From Erythrobasidium yunnanense (Eukaryota; Basidiomycota; Cystobasidiomycetes; Erythrobasidiales; Erythrobasidiaceae): a stretch of 64,000 bases of DNA. Shown in pieces: positions 38,684 through 49,384 of this stretch (position 1 is its first letter; each line of letters opens with the position of its first letter). Below the pieces are notes generated by a model. The model did not search any database, was not told where the DNA came from, and was given only the letters and a program-made list of their open reading frames with translations. Location: assembly GCA_001600175.1 (NCBI GenBank), contig BCJC01000002.1, positions 1,184,318 to 1,248,317 of the forward strand, given 5' to 3'. The position numbers and the translations under genes are program-made.

Positions 38684-40097
38684 ATGCCGCCCTACAGACA
38701 TCGTGGACCAGATGCCCTCTCCAATCAGCCTGTTGTCAGCGGTGGTACCGAGCTCATCAGAAGCCTGAGCCAGACGACCAAGATGCTCATGGAAGGCGTC
38801 AGTCCTGAAGAGGCCCTTCCGCCAAAGTAGGTCAATAATATATTGATATGTGAACAAAGACTGACTGGATTGTCGCATCTTACAGGCCAGATGGCTGCAG
38901 ATGGATGCTCGAAATCTATTTCCCTACTGTACCTGAATTCAAGGGCAAACACGATCCAAAGTTCTGCTTCAACATGTGCAAAGGCAAGAAACCACACTCC
39001 AGCCTTCCTGTATGTCGACTTTGCAAGAGAACCCTCGATAGCTACTATGGATGTTTCGACTGGGATGCAGCCTTTCGACATCTCGAGCAGGAATGCACTG
39101 GCTTCCATGGGATCGGCAATACCGAAGTGACCCTATTCAGAGCTGCTATTGTCAAGCTAGACGATCCCTATATGTGGGTCACAGACTACATGGATGATCT
39201 CAAGCTCCCTGCCGGCTGGTCAAGGCTGGGAGGAGGCTTTTTCATTCCTGGCAGAAGCTGCTTCGACGACAAACAATTCGAGATCGTAGAGAAGTGGGAG
39301 AAGGACAAACCCTCCGCAGATCCTGCCCTCGTTGCTGCTATGAAAGCTGCTACCAAGAACAGATGCTCCGGCGTTGATGTCACTCAGATCCCGAAGGAGA
39401 TGGCCAGGATCCATGACGAGCTAGTCTACAAGTCAGACACCAGTACGCGCATTCTTCTTCTCCCGTTTTCTGCAGGTCTGCAGCTGAGAAACTCATTCAT
39501 TCGATCGTTGTCCCTCCTTGCGCATCTCCTCCTATGAAAGCTACTCCAAAATCCGTCAAGCAGAAGTACATGGAGAAAAGGCGCGAGATGAAGGCCAAGG
39601 GCGAGAAACCGCTTCCTGAGCCACGATTCGCCAAAAGTCCTTACGATGACGACTATGGATACTCCAGCGAGGAGGAAGACGAGGACGAGGCTGAGAAGGA
39701 GAAGGACGACAGCGAGAAGGACGTACAATCAAAACCAGAGACAGACTCGGACACCGAATCTGATTCAGACTCGGAGAATGAGAAGGGAAAAGACCAAATC
39801 GATGCTATGTCAGACTTGGCAGTGGTGGAGAAAGCAGGCGACACTTCCACACCAGAGGTTCAAAGTCTGCCAAAGAGTCTCCTTCCATACGCAACCATCC
39901 TATCCAAGGTTGGCATCAAGAACGAAGACGATCTATTCAAGCGCTTGAAGGCTGATAAGATCAGCAAGTTTGTCAAGCTGCTTGCCGAGCAGCATCCAGA
40001 TGACTTCAAGGAAGCAGAAAAGACGGATTGTCTCGTCAAGAGCTTGGAAGAAGTCTTCGCTTCTGCAAAGGGCTTCGCTTCTGCAAAGGGCAAATGA
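38684..40097 (+). CDS. Family gene A: C2HC-finger protein with C-terminal helical module
   Basis: Three exons, about 435 residues. Exon 1 ends within codon 48 (phase 2). Exon 2 opens with the YFP motif (WMLEIYFPTVPEF) and a cysteine module: C75-x3-C79 (CFNMCKGKK), C91-x2-C94 (VCRLCKR), H113-x4-C118 (HLEQEC). Next is NTEVTLFRAAIVKLDDPYMW. Exon 3 begins with a basic helix (KYMEKRREMKAKG), then an acidic Ser/Asp/Glu run (SSEEEDEDEAEKEKDDSEKD), and ends in a helical module (LPKSLLPYATILSKVGIKNE; ISKFVKLLAEQHPDDFKEAE). The finger resembles BED-like C2HC fingers in spacing, but I cannot assign it to a named family. Genes B and C next door are relatives. Possible role: DNA or chromatin binding, inference only. 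Confidence 0.8.
40055..40090 (+). repeat. Perfect 18-base tandem duplication
   Basis: Two adjoining identical copies of cttcgcttctgcaaaggg encode FASAKG twice at the very C-terminus of gene A. It is in frame and recent, since no base differs. Confidence 0.9.
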
Positions 40098-40579
40098 TCG
40101 GAGCACAGAATTGGAACGAAGCTGAACAACAGGGGTCTACGTCAACTCTAGAAAGAGCTACTTACAATGCTTATGATGCTCTCTATACCTATCGAAACAA
40201 CGCGGCTTCTGCTGACATCGTCTCGTGCTCAGATCCTGCTCAAGTTTTCGTCCCACTCCCCCGTATTTCTTCCCATTCATCGTTCATTTTGTGATTCATA
40301 ACACCAACAGCTCATTGCTCATTATAGCCTTCTTTGAGAGGACGCTGAGACGACCCCTGTCTTCGACGGTTAGCCCGGCTCAGACGCATGACAGACAAGA
40401 TGCACGGACCTCCTCGCAGCGGGATACTTAGCTCGCTTCTTTCTCTTTCTCTCATTCTCTCCAACCAATTCTCAGCGATATTTGTCTTTCCTGCACCTCT
40501 GATCCTCCCTTTCATCCTCTTGTCGGACAGACCGTCTCGTCAGACTCCTGCAAGCCAGCTCTCGTCAAGTTCAACCACG
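40098..40579. other. Intergenic between family genes A and B
   Basis: About 480 bases. A pyrimidine-rich stretch (40430-40520) precedes gene B. No other coding sequence recognised. Confidence 0.45.
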
Positions 40580-41464
40580 ATGAAGTTTGCCGATACCATT
40601 TCAGAGCTCCGCAAAGGAATCATCCCCAAACGAGCTCTGCCTCAAAAGTGACGTCTACACTGCGTTCACTTTGCTATGGGTGCCTGGCTGACGATTGTCT
40701 GGCAAGGTCGAGCGAACATACCTGGATTCTTGAGCACTACTTCCCTCGCCGTCTACACGATACAGGCTCGCGCGCTCAGACTCGTCTCATCTGCCGATAC
40801 TGTAAAGAACCATCTGGACATCGATTGGAGGACGAGAATACCTTTTCCTGGCATGAAGCCTACTTCCACATCAAGTCAGACTGCAAGGAGATGAAAAAGA
40901 ATGCACCAGTAGCCGATATCAAGCTCTTCCTGGCTGCTGTGTGCCAAGCGGACAAGCCAGATTTCTTCTGTCATACTATCAGGCCGTCTTTGCGACCTCC
41001 GGATAAGAGGTCGCCTTCTATCAATGCCGTTCAAGACATTATGAGTGAGGCCGATTTCAAGATCGTTCGCGGCTGGGATAGCCAGAGAAGCCGTCAAGGC
41101 AGCGTGAAGAAGCACCCGCCTAAGGTAGAACACCAAGAAGTGGACGGCTTCGCTATAGAGCATGACTTCGTTGCACCAACTCGCTCGAGGTGGAGGCATC
41201 CCTCGGAGGCAGTAGCCCTCCTTCAGCTATCACATTCGGCCATCGATGATGACTATACATCGGGCATGAAGATAGACGGTGAGGGTGTTGTCTTTAATCC
41301 CTAGAAGGTCTACTCACTCCTCTACTGCAGGCATGTATGTGGAAGATTCTCCTATTCTAGCCAGCGAACATCCTGGAACAGACACTTACATAGGAGACCC
41401 ATCTTATGTCTCTAGCGGACTGGCTCAAGAAGATCCGGATCTGTTGCTACCGGATGCACCTTAG
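40580..41464 (+). CDS. Family gene B: shortest member of the C2HC-finger family
   Basis: Three exons, about 260 residues. Starts MKFADTISELRKGIIPKRAL, matching the helix motif in genes A and C. A phase-2 intron follows in codon 23, then HTWILEHYFPRRLHD with the YFP motif exactly 11 codons on. The finger is C52-x2-C55 (ICRYCKE) and H77-x4-C82 (HIKSDC). The extra C-x3-C pair of A and C is missing, together with about 15 residues around it. KLFLAAVCQADKPDFF matches the post-finger motif of A and C. The remainder is less conserved, ending with an acidic segment (YVEDSPILASEHPGTD). The C-terminal helical module of A and C is absent. Function unknown. Confidence 0.75.
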
Positions 41465-41674
41465 TACACGATGTCATAGTTGTAGTTTCGTCTCGAACGG
41501 TGTGCTTATTCTCCTACTTCGTATTTACTTACTTTAATTTCCTTCTGTATTCCCAAGGGTTTTGAATGCATCTCTACTCTAGTAGGACAACGCAAAGGCA
41601 GCTCGGTTACGTCAAGCGTGTCCCAAAGTCTCTACTTTCTCGTCCTACGTGTACGCGCGAACACACGAGAATCC

Positions 41675-44671
41675 CTACTGATCGACCAAGATACCTTCGA
41701 ATTTGTACGCAGCTTCAATAGCGATCTGGAAAATAACCCTCGCAGCGGTTGTAGGGAAGATCTCGGGCTCCTCGATTGTTACATAGTTAATATACTTCTT
41801 GATCCTCTCCCTTGTCGGCTTGATGTACGCTCTGACAGCTGCGTAGGAGTCCAATCCAGTTTGTTCAAGAAGGGCAGCATAGGGAACAAGCTGTTCAGGC
41901 CAGCCCACCAAGCCGCTGTCCTGCGTGACAGCGCCATCGCACGCTTTTTCAGCCAATGGATCCTCCAATAGCTCCTTGAGCCTGAATCTCTGGGAGAGCG
42001 CCCTCTTTTCAGACCCGATTACGAAGCGAACAAAGTTGTCCACCAATGATGAGTGTAGATATGCCGAAAGATCTTGAGCATCCTCGATTCCAATCCTCTG
42101 CAAGTGTGACTGAAGCCATCGTGAATCGTCGATGTCCAACATCGCTGGTGTGTGAGACTTGTTGACCTTGGTTGCAGTATCTTTTGGAGCAGGTTGCGCC
42201 GCTTCTGCATCAGTCTGCACTTGAACATCCTTCTTGGCGATATCTTGGGCATTGGGCTTTTCTTGTGAGTTGCCAGCGCTAGAGATGCTCATATCGTCCC
42301 TATCATCCTTATTTGGCTCGGCACTGAACAGTTCCTCGATGGCCTCGCTGAGTGCGAGGCCCGGTTTCACTTGTACATCTTCGATGGGTACCCTGCAGCT
42401 GACTCAGTCATACAAGAGCTACATTATCGGGCAAACACCATACCATTCGTTCGACTCCAGATGAACAGCAAAGAGAAGATCTGGTCGCTGTAAGAGGCTA
42501 CGGCCATACGGTAGAAGCTGGTAGTTGTACTGAGCTCTCAGGTTCTGGCGCGTCTGAAGAACAACATACAATTGTCCCCGCCGACGGATGCTGTGCCTGT
42601 TGGCATATTTTGATATGATCGCCTAGATCTTCATCAAGGATCTCCACGGCTCCTAGGACGGAAGTAACATAACTGTAGCATGGGCAAGAATTCGCTTCAT
42701 TGAGTCGCGTATGAGAAGGATAACCGTAGAGTTTGCGTCTCACCTATCCTTGATGCAGGCTTCTCCTGCAACGTACGCTCGCACCTGCAAGCCTCGACAG
42801 AAAGCTTCTAATTCGCGTCTCACTCTGTCGAGGTCGTCGGCTAGCTTCATATACTTGATGATCATGTCCGCAACATAGACCAGGGGTAAGTCACCTTCTA
42901 GACGGGAAGGTATCGTTTGCATTGAAGCGTCGGTCTTAGCGGTCACTACGAGAGGAGACGTCGCTCTAGACGCTTGATCGGGCATACTTTGACAGCCAAT
43001 CTCGATTGCCTTTGCGTTGACTTGTAAGCCAATTGATACCCCATCTTTCCTAGAAACGGAGGCCGTGCGCGTTGGTGTACCGCCAGGTATAGCTGTGGTG
43101 TTCGGCTCGGTAGAGCTACCTGACCCGTCGCCTTTATCAACAGCATCGCTCACCGCAAGCGAGTTCGAGGTAATTTCTGATGCTTCCAATTCGATGTTAC
43201 CGGCAGCTGACTGCTGCCCCTGCCAAGCCTGGCGTTGACGCTCCCGACCTTGCCCAAAAGAATAGTAATTCTTCTGTTCTTCATCGAAGGCCTGGAAAAC
43301 TTGGCACGAATAATCCATTTGTTGCCTATCTGTCAATCGTAGGAATAGTGTATGCTGCTCCGGTGGTAGTATTTGCAGCGCGCTGAATCCTGACCAAGGA
43401 TCAGTGCCAGCCAGTATAGGAGGAGGCGAGATAGCATGAGGTTGATTTGTGATCGTTTGAGCAGTCTCCGACGTTCCGGTAGGCTCAGCTGCTTTCATGA
43501 CCTGATTCGCGGCCTCGACTGCTGCCAACAGCGCAGGGACCGGCGAAGCGCGGGGAGTGGCATTCTGTACGACATCTGTAGCGAAATACACGGGCGTATC
43601 AGTGATCATAGCTATCGGACAAGCGTTTACGGGCGAACGAACCGGCCAAGGGCATATCATCGGAACTCGCTGGCGAGACAGGTCGAGGTGACGCTGGACT
43701 GGCGGGACGCAAGGTAGCTTGAAGCTCGGGTTTAGACGGAAGACTCAGAGATCGTCTGGCTGCATCACTGACACCACTCGGACGAGGTGGTAGCCTTGCA
43801 GACGTGACGCTGCCAGACGGGCGAGGAGGTAGTTTCGAAGAGGAAGCTTGGCAAGGGGGTTCAGCTCTGAACGATCGAGAGTGCTTCTCGACTCACGAGA
43901 TTCAGCGCTTGATGGGCGCACGTCCAGTCGCTCCTGTGAAGTGTCGGCAGAAGGATGTCCCACGCTAAGGCTTCGAGAAAGAACAGCAGAGGAAGGATGG
44001 CTAGACTTGCTGTCGGATGCAGACGAGGACGATTCCGTATTATTCGTGGATTTTCGCCTCTTTGCCGCGACTTCACGAGCGTCTGGAGTTTTGGTACCCT
44101 GAGTAGATGCGCGCCTGGCAGAAGTAGGTTCTTGGGATTTGCGCTTAGTCGAAGGCGAAGGGCTAGGGTAGTTGCCATTTCGGTTGGCTCTCTTCAGCAA
44201 TGCATCTTGCAAAGCCAATGCATCTGCTTTCTGTAGAGCGCACACAAATAGTTCATTGTCCTTCCCAGGAGGAAGTCCGGGACAAGTAGTTCGGAGGTGG
44301 TCAAGGCAAGCCAAGATATCAAAGCTGCTTCCCGAAAAGTGCCGTTTGCAGAGACGACAGACAATAGCGCTCCTGTGCGGCTTGCCATTACAGAGTCCCC
44401 AGCAGTAGTTGCTGTTCTCTTCTGTATGGATGCTCAGATTGGGTATCGATGGAAAGTAGTGCCTCGTGAACGACGAGTTCTCATCGTAGCTTCGGATACC
44501 GTTAGACATACTGTCCCACACAGAAGTATAGACTTACCGATGTATCAGAGCTTTGTCAAGCGGAATGCCGACCCTGATATCGCTCAGCGTCTGGCTGAGA
44601 AGTTTCACTGTCTTCCACTCAAAGGTGCCCGGCACTCGCCAGTAAGGCTGGTTCGCAAGAGGGTCAGCCAT
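41675..44671 (-). CDS. Family gene C: large C2HC-finger protein with two C-terminal helical modules
   Basis: Starts MADPLANQPYWRVPGTFEWK at 44671; the helix motif is LSQTLSDIRVGIPLDKALIH. The phase-2 intron in codon 45 precedes FTRHYFPSIPN. Finger: C74-x3-C78 (CWGLCNGK), C89-x2-C92 (VCRLCKR), H109-x4-C114 (HLRTTC), then NELFVCALQKADALAL. A long Ser/Arg/Pro-rich middle contains the repeat KLPPRPSG / RLPPRPSG. It is joined by two further introns that I infer near 43890 and 43630. A predicted coiled coil (MKLADDLDRVRRELEAFCRG) comes before two tandem helical modules: WLQSHLQRIGIEDAQDLSAY and WPEQLVPYAALLEQTGLDSY. The second aligns with the end of gene A. About 900 residues. Middle splice sites are uncertain; the ends are firm. 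Confidence 0.7.
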
Positions 44672-45609
44672 ACTTGCAGCCCAGTTGGCAAGAGGAAGAG
44701 GATAGTCTGACGGGGACCCCTTGCTGCAAAATCTTCAGGGGGTCAGTGCGCCATCACGTCGGACGACTTCCAGGGAAGGCTGGAGAGTATCAGGACCTGC
44801 GCGTTCGAGGGTCTTCACGGTGTGTGTTGTTGAAGAGGCCACACTTGATGGACAGCGTCTGATGGTTTCGAAAGCTTCGCCTTGAGCAACTCGAGGCCCT
44901 TCTGAATTTTTGGAGGCGGAGATGATAATACGCTCCCTCTGAAGCTGTTCTCTTGCGGTACGATAGTCGGGAAGTGTCTGCTTTTTGGGGGTCCAGAAAG
45001 TCGAATATCTAGCAATCCTGAAACCCAACCAACGAAGCCAGAAGATTGGTAACAGTATGGGCACACAAGTTGTACTGCATTGTTTGTGGCAATGAACATT
45101 TCTCGTGGCATTGGGATCTCATTCTGAAATGGGATGTCATTTCGGTCGGAGAAAGAGCCGTTGCGGGTGCCTGACTGGCCTGTCAAGGCACAGCTTGTTA
45201 TAAGTCGCTGGGGGACGCTTGGAGAGTTGTATATACATTACAGTACCCTTCATGAACCTATACGTGGTGTCCGATTCTCTGTTCCGTTGCTCGTTCGCCG
45301 TCTACAACTAAGCTGCCATCTTGTCGATTTTTTTGCGGGCACAGACAGGTTCGCACGGACTTGAGACTTTGCTATGTGTACACTTGTAGTAATGGAACAT
45401 CGGAATATGTCAAGGAAAATTGCCTGCGAATCTGTCTGTGCTTTGCAGAGAACCGCCGTTTCTTCCAGCATGGGTCAAAAGAGGCGGAGAGCGACAAGAG
45501 TTTTCCAAAAAGACTACACGACTGCAAAAAAGAATTTCCTTCTAGGAATTGGATGATGCTGCATTGAGGGTTTAGATAGGGCTGAGCGATGAGGAGATGA
45601 AGGTAACTT
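44672..45609. other. Upstream of gene C; possible exon, not assigned
   Basis: Minus-strand frames stay open over 44735-45064 and 44815-45186. One (DYRTAREQLQRERIIISASK) has a protein-like composition, but it has no family resemblance and no convincing splice path into gene C. It may be a 5' untranslated region or a separate small gene. Confidence 0.3.
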
Positions 45610-45675
45610 TCCGCCCGCAGGGACTCGAACCCTGGCCCAGTCGATGGCAACGACTGATTCTACCCCTGAACCTGC
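45610..45675 (-). tRNA. tRNA-Gly(GCC)-like sequence lacking a matching 5' acceptor strand; likely pseudogene
   Basis: On the minus strand, in order: a D-arm-like GGTTCAGGGGTAGAATC, a 5-pair anticodon stem AGTCG/CGACT closing loop TTGCCAT (anticodon GCC), a perfect T-arm CAGGG-TTCGAGT-CCCTG, then CGGGCGG and discriminator A. This matches the usual eukaryotic tRNA-Gly(GCC) layout with intact A-box- and B-box-like sequence. The seven bases before the D-arm (TATGAGC) cannot pair with CGGGCGG, and I find no CCGCCCG within 300 bases on either side. So the 5' acceptor strand is missing. Confidence 0.65.
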
Positions 45676-46297
45676 TCATATTCGTCAGGACGATGTTCAG
45701 AACGCGGTTGGGAGATGAGTGCTCACCACAGGCGCGTTTTCAGAATTCGATGAAAGCGACGGGATTTCATAAACACTATACCCTCTTTACTTAACATTTG
45801 CATTGTGTAACTAACTTACAAGCTTCGCATGCTGGAAAGTATTGCGGGCCCACAACGGTAATTGGAACAGCCAGGCACCCCAGGAACAGACAGGAACACG
45901 TTCGCACGGCTACGAGAGGCATACCCATGCATTGTATACTTGTGATAGTATGTTCTCACGCCTGGAAGAGTCTATCGTCTGCAATGCGACTCTGATATTC
46001 TAGATACTCTTTCCGAAGTGGGAAGAACGGGGTTTTCCGCAACGAAGGTGAGTAGTAGGCAGGTTGTGATGATACCAATGTGTAGTATACACGTTGAAAT
46101 ATCAGAATAAAAATATGCAACAGCCGGAGCTACACTAAAGCAATAATTACAATTTCTTCAGCCTGTCATCACAGCGATCTGGCCCAGAACGTGCACAATT
46201 GCTCGATTGATTCCACACATAACATATTGACTGATGTGTAACACGATGATGGCCTCGAAATTGACGAAGATACGGCTGTCTTTACCGTTCAAAGGAT
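45676..46297. other. Intergenic, no gene seen
   Basis: Somewhat AT-richer than the surroundings toward 46080-46297. No frame of note and no repeat recognised. It contains the 3' flank of the PNG1 gene. Confidence 0.4.
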
Positions 46298-48191
46298 TTA
46301 CGATCTACTCATAACATTGGCAGCCTCCCATATCTCATACCTCGTAACAGTATGCGATTGACTTATACCTCCAGAACTAGCTGTCCATCCTACAGACTTC
46401 TTATCGACTTCGGGAATGAGTATCGGTTCATCCGTCAATTCTGCCCACTCCCCTCCGGCCTCGGTGAACCGTACCCTAACATGATCACCTATCTCTACCT
46501 TCAATGAGTACTCCCTGTTATCGTCCAAGTTCGGAAGGCTGCCCGGCTTGGTACACCACAAGCTTGCGGAATGATGAGCAGAATTTGGCTGATCTCCTCG
46601 AGTATGGATAGAGATATGAGGCGTAGGAGGATCTGCACATCTGTCTTCGGACCGATAGGTATCGATCTCGATGGCGATCGAGCTAGGGATCCCGCCATAG
46701 CCCAGCTCGCAGCCGCCTTCACCGAGAGCAGATAACCCAGTAGGGGCAGAGTGAAAGACTAGAGCCATACCATCAGCTCCCGGCTGATTGATGCGGAAGG
46801 AGAATTCGACAATCAAAGCATTTAGTTCAGAAGGTAAAGCTAGAAAAGCTGAGCCTGTCTGATCGGTACCTCCTCTTGTAAGCTGGAGAGTACTATTTTG
46901 CATGTGTGCGGTTCCGTTACAGGTAGGGTGGCTGTCTTTACTGCTATGTAGAAGCTCTATTGCTGTGCTTGCAGGGTCAGCATTGGTAGACACTAGGGTA
47001 ATGTTGACCTACCCTTTAGACCCGGCTTCTTCTTACTATTTCCCAACTCACTTCGCACAGCCCGCCATTCTTTCGTTCCGCTCGTTCTGCCTTCGAGAGC
47101 AGTCTGCTCGGCAGCTTTTCTTCGAGTTTCGTAATCCGCAAGCCAAGCTTCCTCTTGCGTATCTTCCTCACGAAGCTTTGAAAGATCCTCTTCAGACCGA
47201 CCTCCACGCCTTCGTTCGGTAATGCGAGCCAAGTGCAGAGCAATGGGTTTCTCCAGATCGGCATCGCGACGAGCCAGAGCAGCATTCCAGTCTGAGACAT
47301 AAGACCGTGTCACGTCTCGAGCACCATCCAGACCGAAAGCAATACAGTACTAGCACGTTGCTCAGCACAACCCACAACAACGCTGATCGAGGGGCACACC
47401 TTCATTTTCTTGCCCCAGCCTAAGTCATACAGGAGATGCTTATCTCTAGCTCCTTCGCAGCTGTCCAAGTGCACCCAACGCTTCATATGCTCCGAATAGT
47501 ATTCGTTCCAGACGTGATCTTCCGAATTCCAGATATACCTTGCTCTGAAGCCAAGTGAGCGTAATAGGAGCATGAACAGAGCCGCGAACTCTCCGCATCT
47601 TCCTGTTCTCGTTTCCAGTAGCTTCTCCAGCTTTGTGTATCGAGGAAATCGAGTAATGCTTCCGTCTGTCTTGCATCTGTATAGCTCGACTCTTCCGGCA
47701 CCGCCTTGTTCTTTCTCAGATACAGAGGGTATACCACTTCCGATGGCATCTGTCTCGCCGCCGCACTGAGCACACTTGACCGGGTCGACCCATTTGAGAA
47801 AGTCGCGCTTCGCCCATTCTACCAGCAATTGCGCGAGACAATCCTGAAAATCCAGATCGGTACGTGTAGTGGCTAGCTGCTCGGCTTCAAACGCCAGCTT
47901 GTCGAAAGGGATCAGGTCTAAAGCTCGCTCATGTAGAGTCGCAGCCTCGTAACGGTCATTCTCCTCGTCCAAGTGGTTGAAGGTGTCCACTAGCGACTGC
48001 TTTCCTCTATCATATGGCGATGTTCCAGCAGCAGAAGCCTGTCCAAAGCGCATTGCGAGCTGTCGCGCGTCATCGATAGTACTTTGACGGTTTCCGGCTG
48101 TTCTTGCATTACGGGGTAGATTCTGCAGCTTATACTGTAGCTGTACTGTCAGAGATATAGCAATGGCGTCGACTTCATCGCGAGTCTTCAT
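46298..48191 (-). CDS. PNG1: Peptide:N-glycanase fused to a C-terminal L-type-lectin-like domain
   Basis: Three exons, about 610 residues. The transglutaminase-type core has DFLKWVDPVKCAQCGG, LYRCKTDGSITRFPRY and the triad Cys in ETRTGRCGEFAALFMLLLRS. The triad His is in YIWNSEDHVWNEYYS and the Asp in WVHLDSCEGA; all three are present. Then come DLGWGKKMK and YCIAFGLDGARDVTRSYV. Exon 2 ends in a charged linker. Exon 3 is an L-type lectin-like domain: FLALPSELNALIVEFSFRIN; GMALVFHSAP; SSIAIEIDTYRS; SVGWTASSGGISQSHTVTRY. PNG1 strips N-glycans from misfolded glycoproteins in the cytosol before proteasomal breakdown. The second zinc pair reads C-K-T-D instead of C-x2-C. Divergent from the BAG gene. 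Confidence 0.9.
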
Positions 48192-48360
48192 AGCAGATGT
48201 CGCTGAGGATCAAAGGTTAGCCTCAGCTCAAACGTTCCATACCAACTTCAAGTTCGCATTAAGACGACCTCCTCTTTCAAGATATATACATCAAAAGCTC
48301 CTTCATTAGCCCACCTTGGCCTCTTCATAACGAAGGAACGAGCGTCACAGCCCGAGGAGC
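48192..48360. promoter_or_regulatory. Divergent promoter of PNG1 and the BAG gene
   Basis: 169 bases separate the two ATGs, so a shared regulatory region is likely. A tatataca stretch lies near 48281. Confidence 0.5.
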
Positions 48361-49384
48361 ATGTTCGCCAACAAGAGGGCAGCCTTTGATCAAGACGAGG
48401 ATGACAACACCGTCAGCGTCATATGGCACAAGCAGACGTGAATAGCTCATCCTGCCAGCTGGGCCGGTCTCTCATGCTAAAGCCTGCGTGTATCTTGGCT
48501 ACAGATACAAGTTCGAATTACCTCCGCCGGATGCACCGCTGTCTGTTCTGCGTCAAGCTATAGCTGAGAAGACTGGCGTCCCTCCTCAACATCAGAAACT
48601 CATTATCGGAGGAGCCATTCTTGCCAAGGGTAGGCCTACTCTCTGCTATGTTACATCAGAAGACTAGCTGAATGTAAAAACAGACCTGCCCTTGAAGACA
48701 TACGGCCTAGTCAGACCATCACTCTCCGATGACCCTCCCGACGAGGACGATGGCCTCGGTGCCGGCTTTCGGGGCCTGCTGAACAAATGGGGGTTATCGA
48801 GTAGCGTTGTCACGGGTCGCAAGTCTCGGAAACTCCAGATAACAATGATAGGAAGTCCAGAAACAAGCGCGGTTGTTTCAGACCGCCTACCTACAGCTTC
48901 TTCCTCCACCTCTACACCGACTGCGACTCCAACTTCCACACAATCAGCTCCTCCTGCCAAGCCCGCTCAACAAACGAGCAATCGAAAGCGAGCCGATCCA
49001 GCTCAGGATGAGTCACGCACCGTCACCCAGATCGACACGCTTGTCAAGGATACGCTGGGCAAGCTGCAATCCTCCCTCAACAATCTCACGTTAGCATCCA
49101 AATCATCGCAAGCTATAAAGACGGAAGGATTCAAGCAGCAGCATATGTATGTATCGGAGATGCTGTTACAAGCACTACTCAAATTGGATAGCTACGATAT
49201 CGATGCACGGTGGACAGAAGCGAGAAAGACACGCAAAGAGGGGATAAAGAGTATACAGGAAGTGTTAGACAAGGTAGACGCCATGAAGGAAGGCAAAGCG
49301 GCACCTACGCCGGCTCCTGCAGAACCGGACTCTGAAACAGTAGAGCCAGCGGCGAGGCCCGAAGAAGCTACTTCGCAGTCCTAG
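48361..49384 (+). CDS. Ubiquitin-like/BAG-domain Hsp70 co-chaperone
   Basis: Three exons, about 285 residues. After an acidic start (MFANKRAAFDQDEDDNTVSV) comes a ubiquitin-like fold: YKFELPPPDAPLSVLRQAIA and PPQHQKLIIGGAILAKDLPL. It is interrupted by an insert with a DDPPDEDDG acidic loop, then KLQITMIGS. A disordered Thr/Pro linker leads to a three-helix BAG domain (QIDTLVKDTLGKLQSSLNNL; HMYVSEMLLQALLKLDSYDI; ARKTRKEGIKSIQEVLDKVD). The C-terminus is Pro/Ala/Glu-rich. BAG proteins bind the Hsp70 ATPase domain and speed nucleotide exchange; the ubiquitin-like part links to the proteasome. No membrane anchor like yeast Snl1 is seen. Layout resembles BAG1. Confidence 0.88.

Noticed and set aside
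44735-45186. Fourth member of the C2HC-finger family upstream of gene C
   Set aside because: No YFP motif, no Cys/His spacing and no conserved helix motif in any frame.
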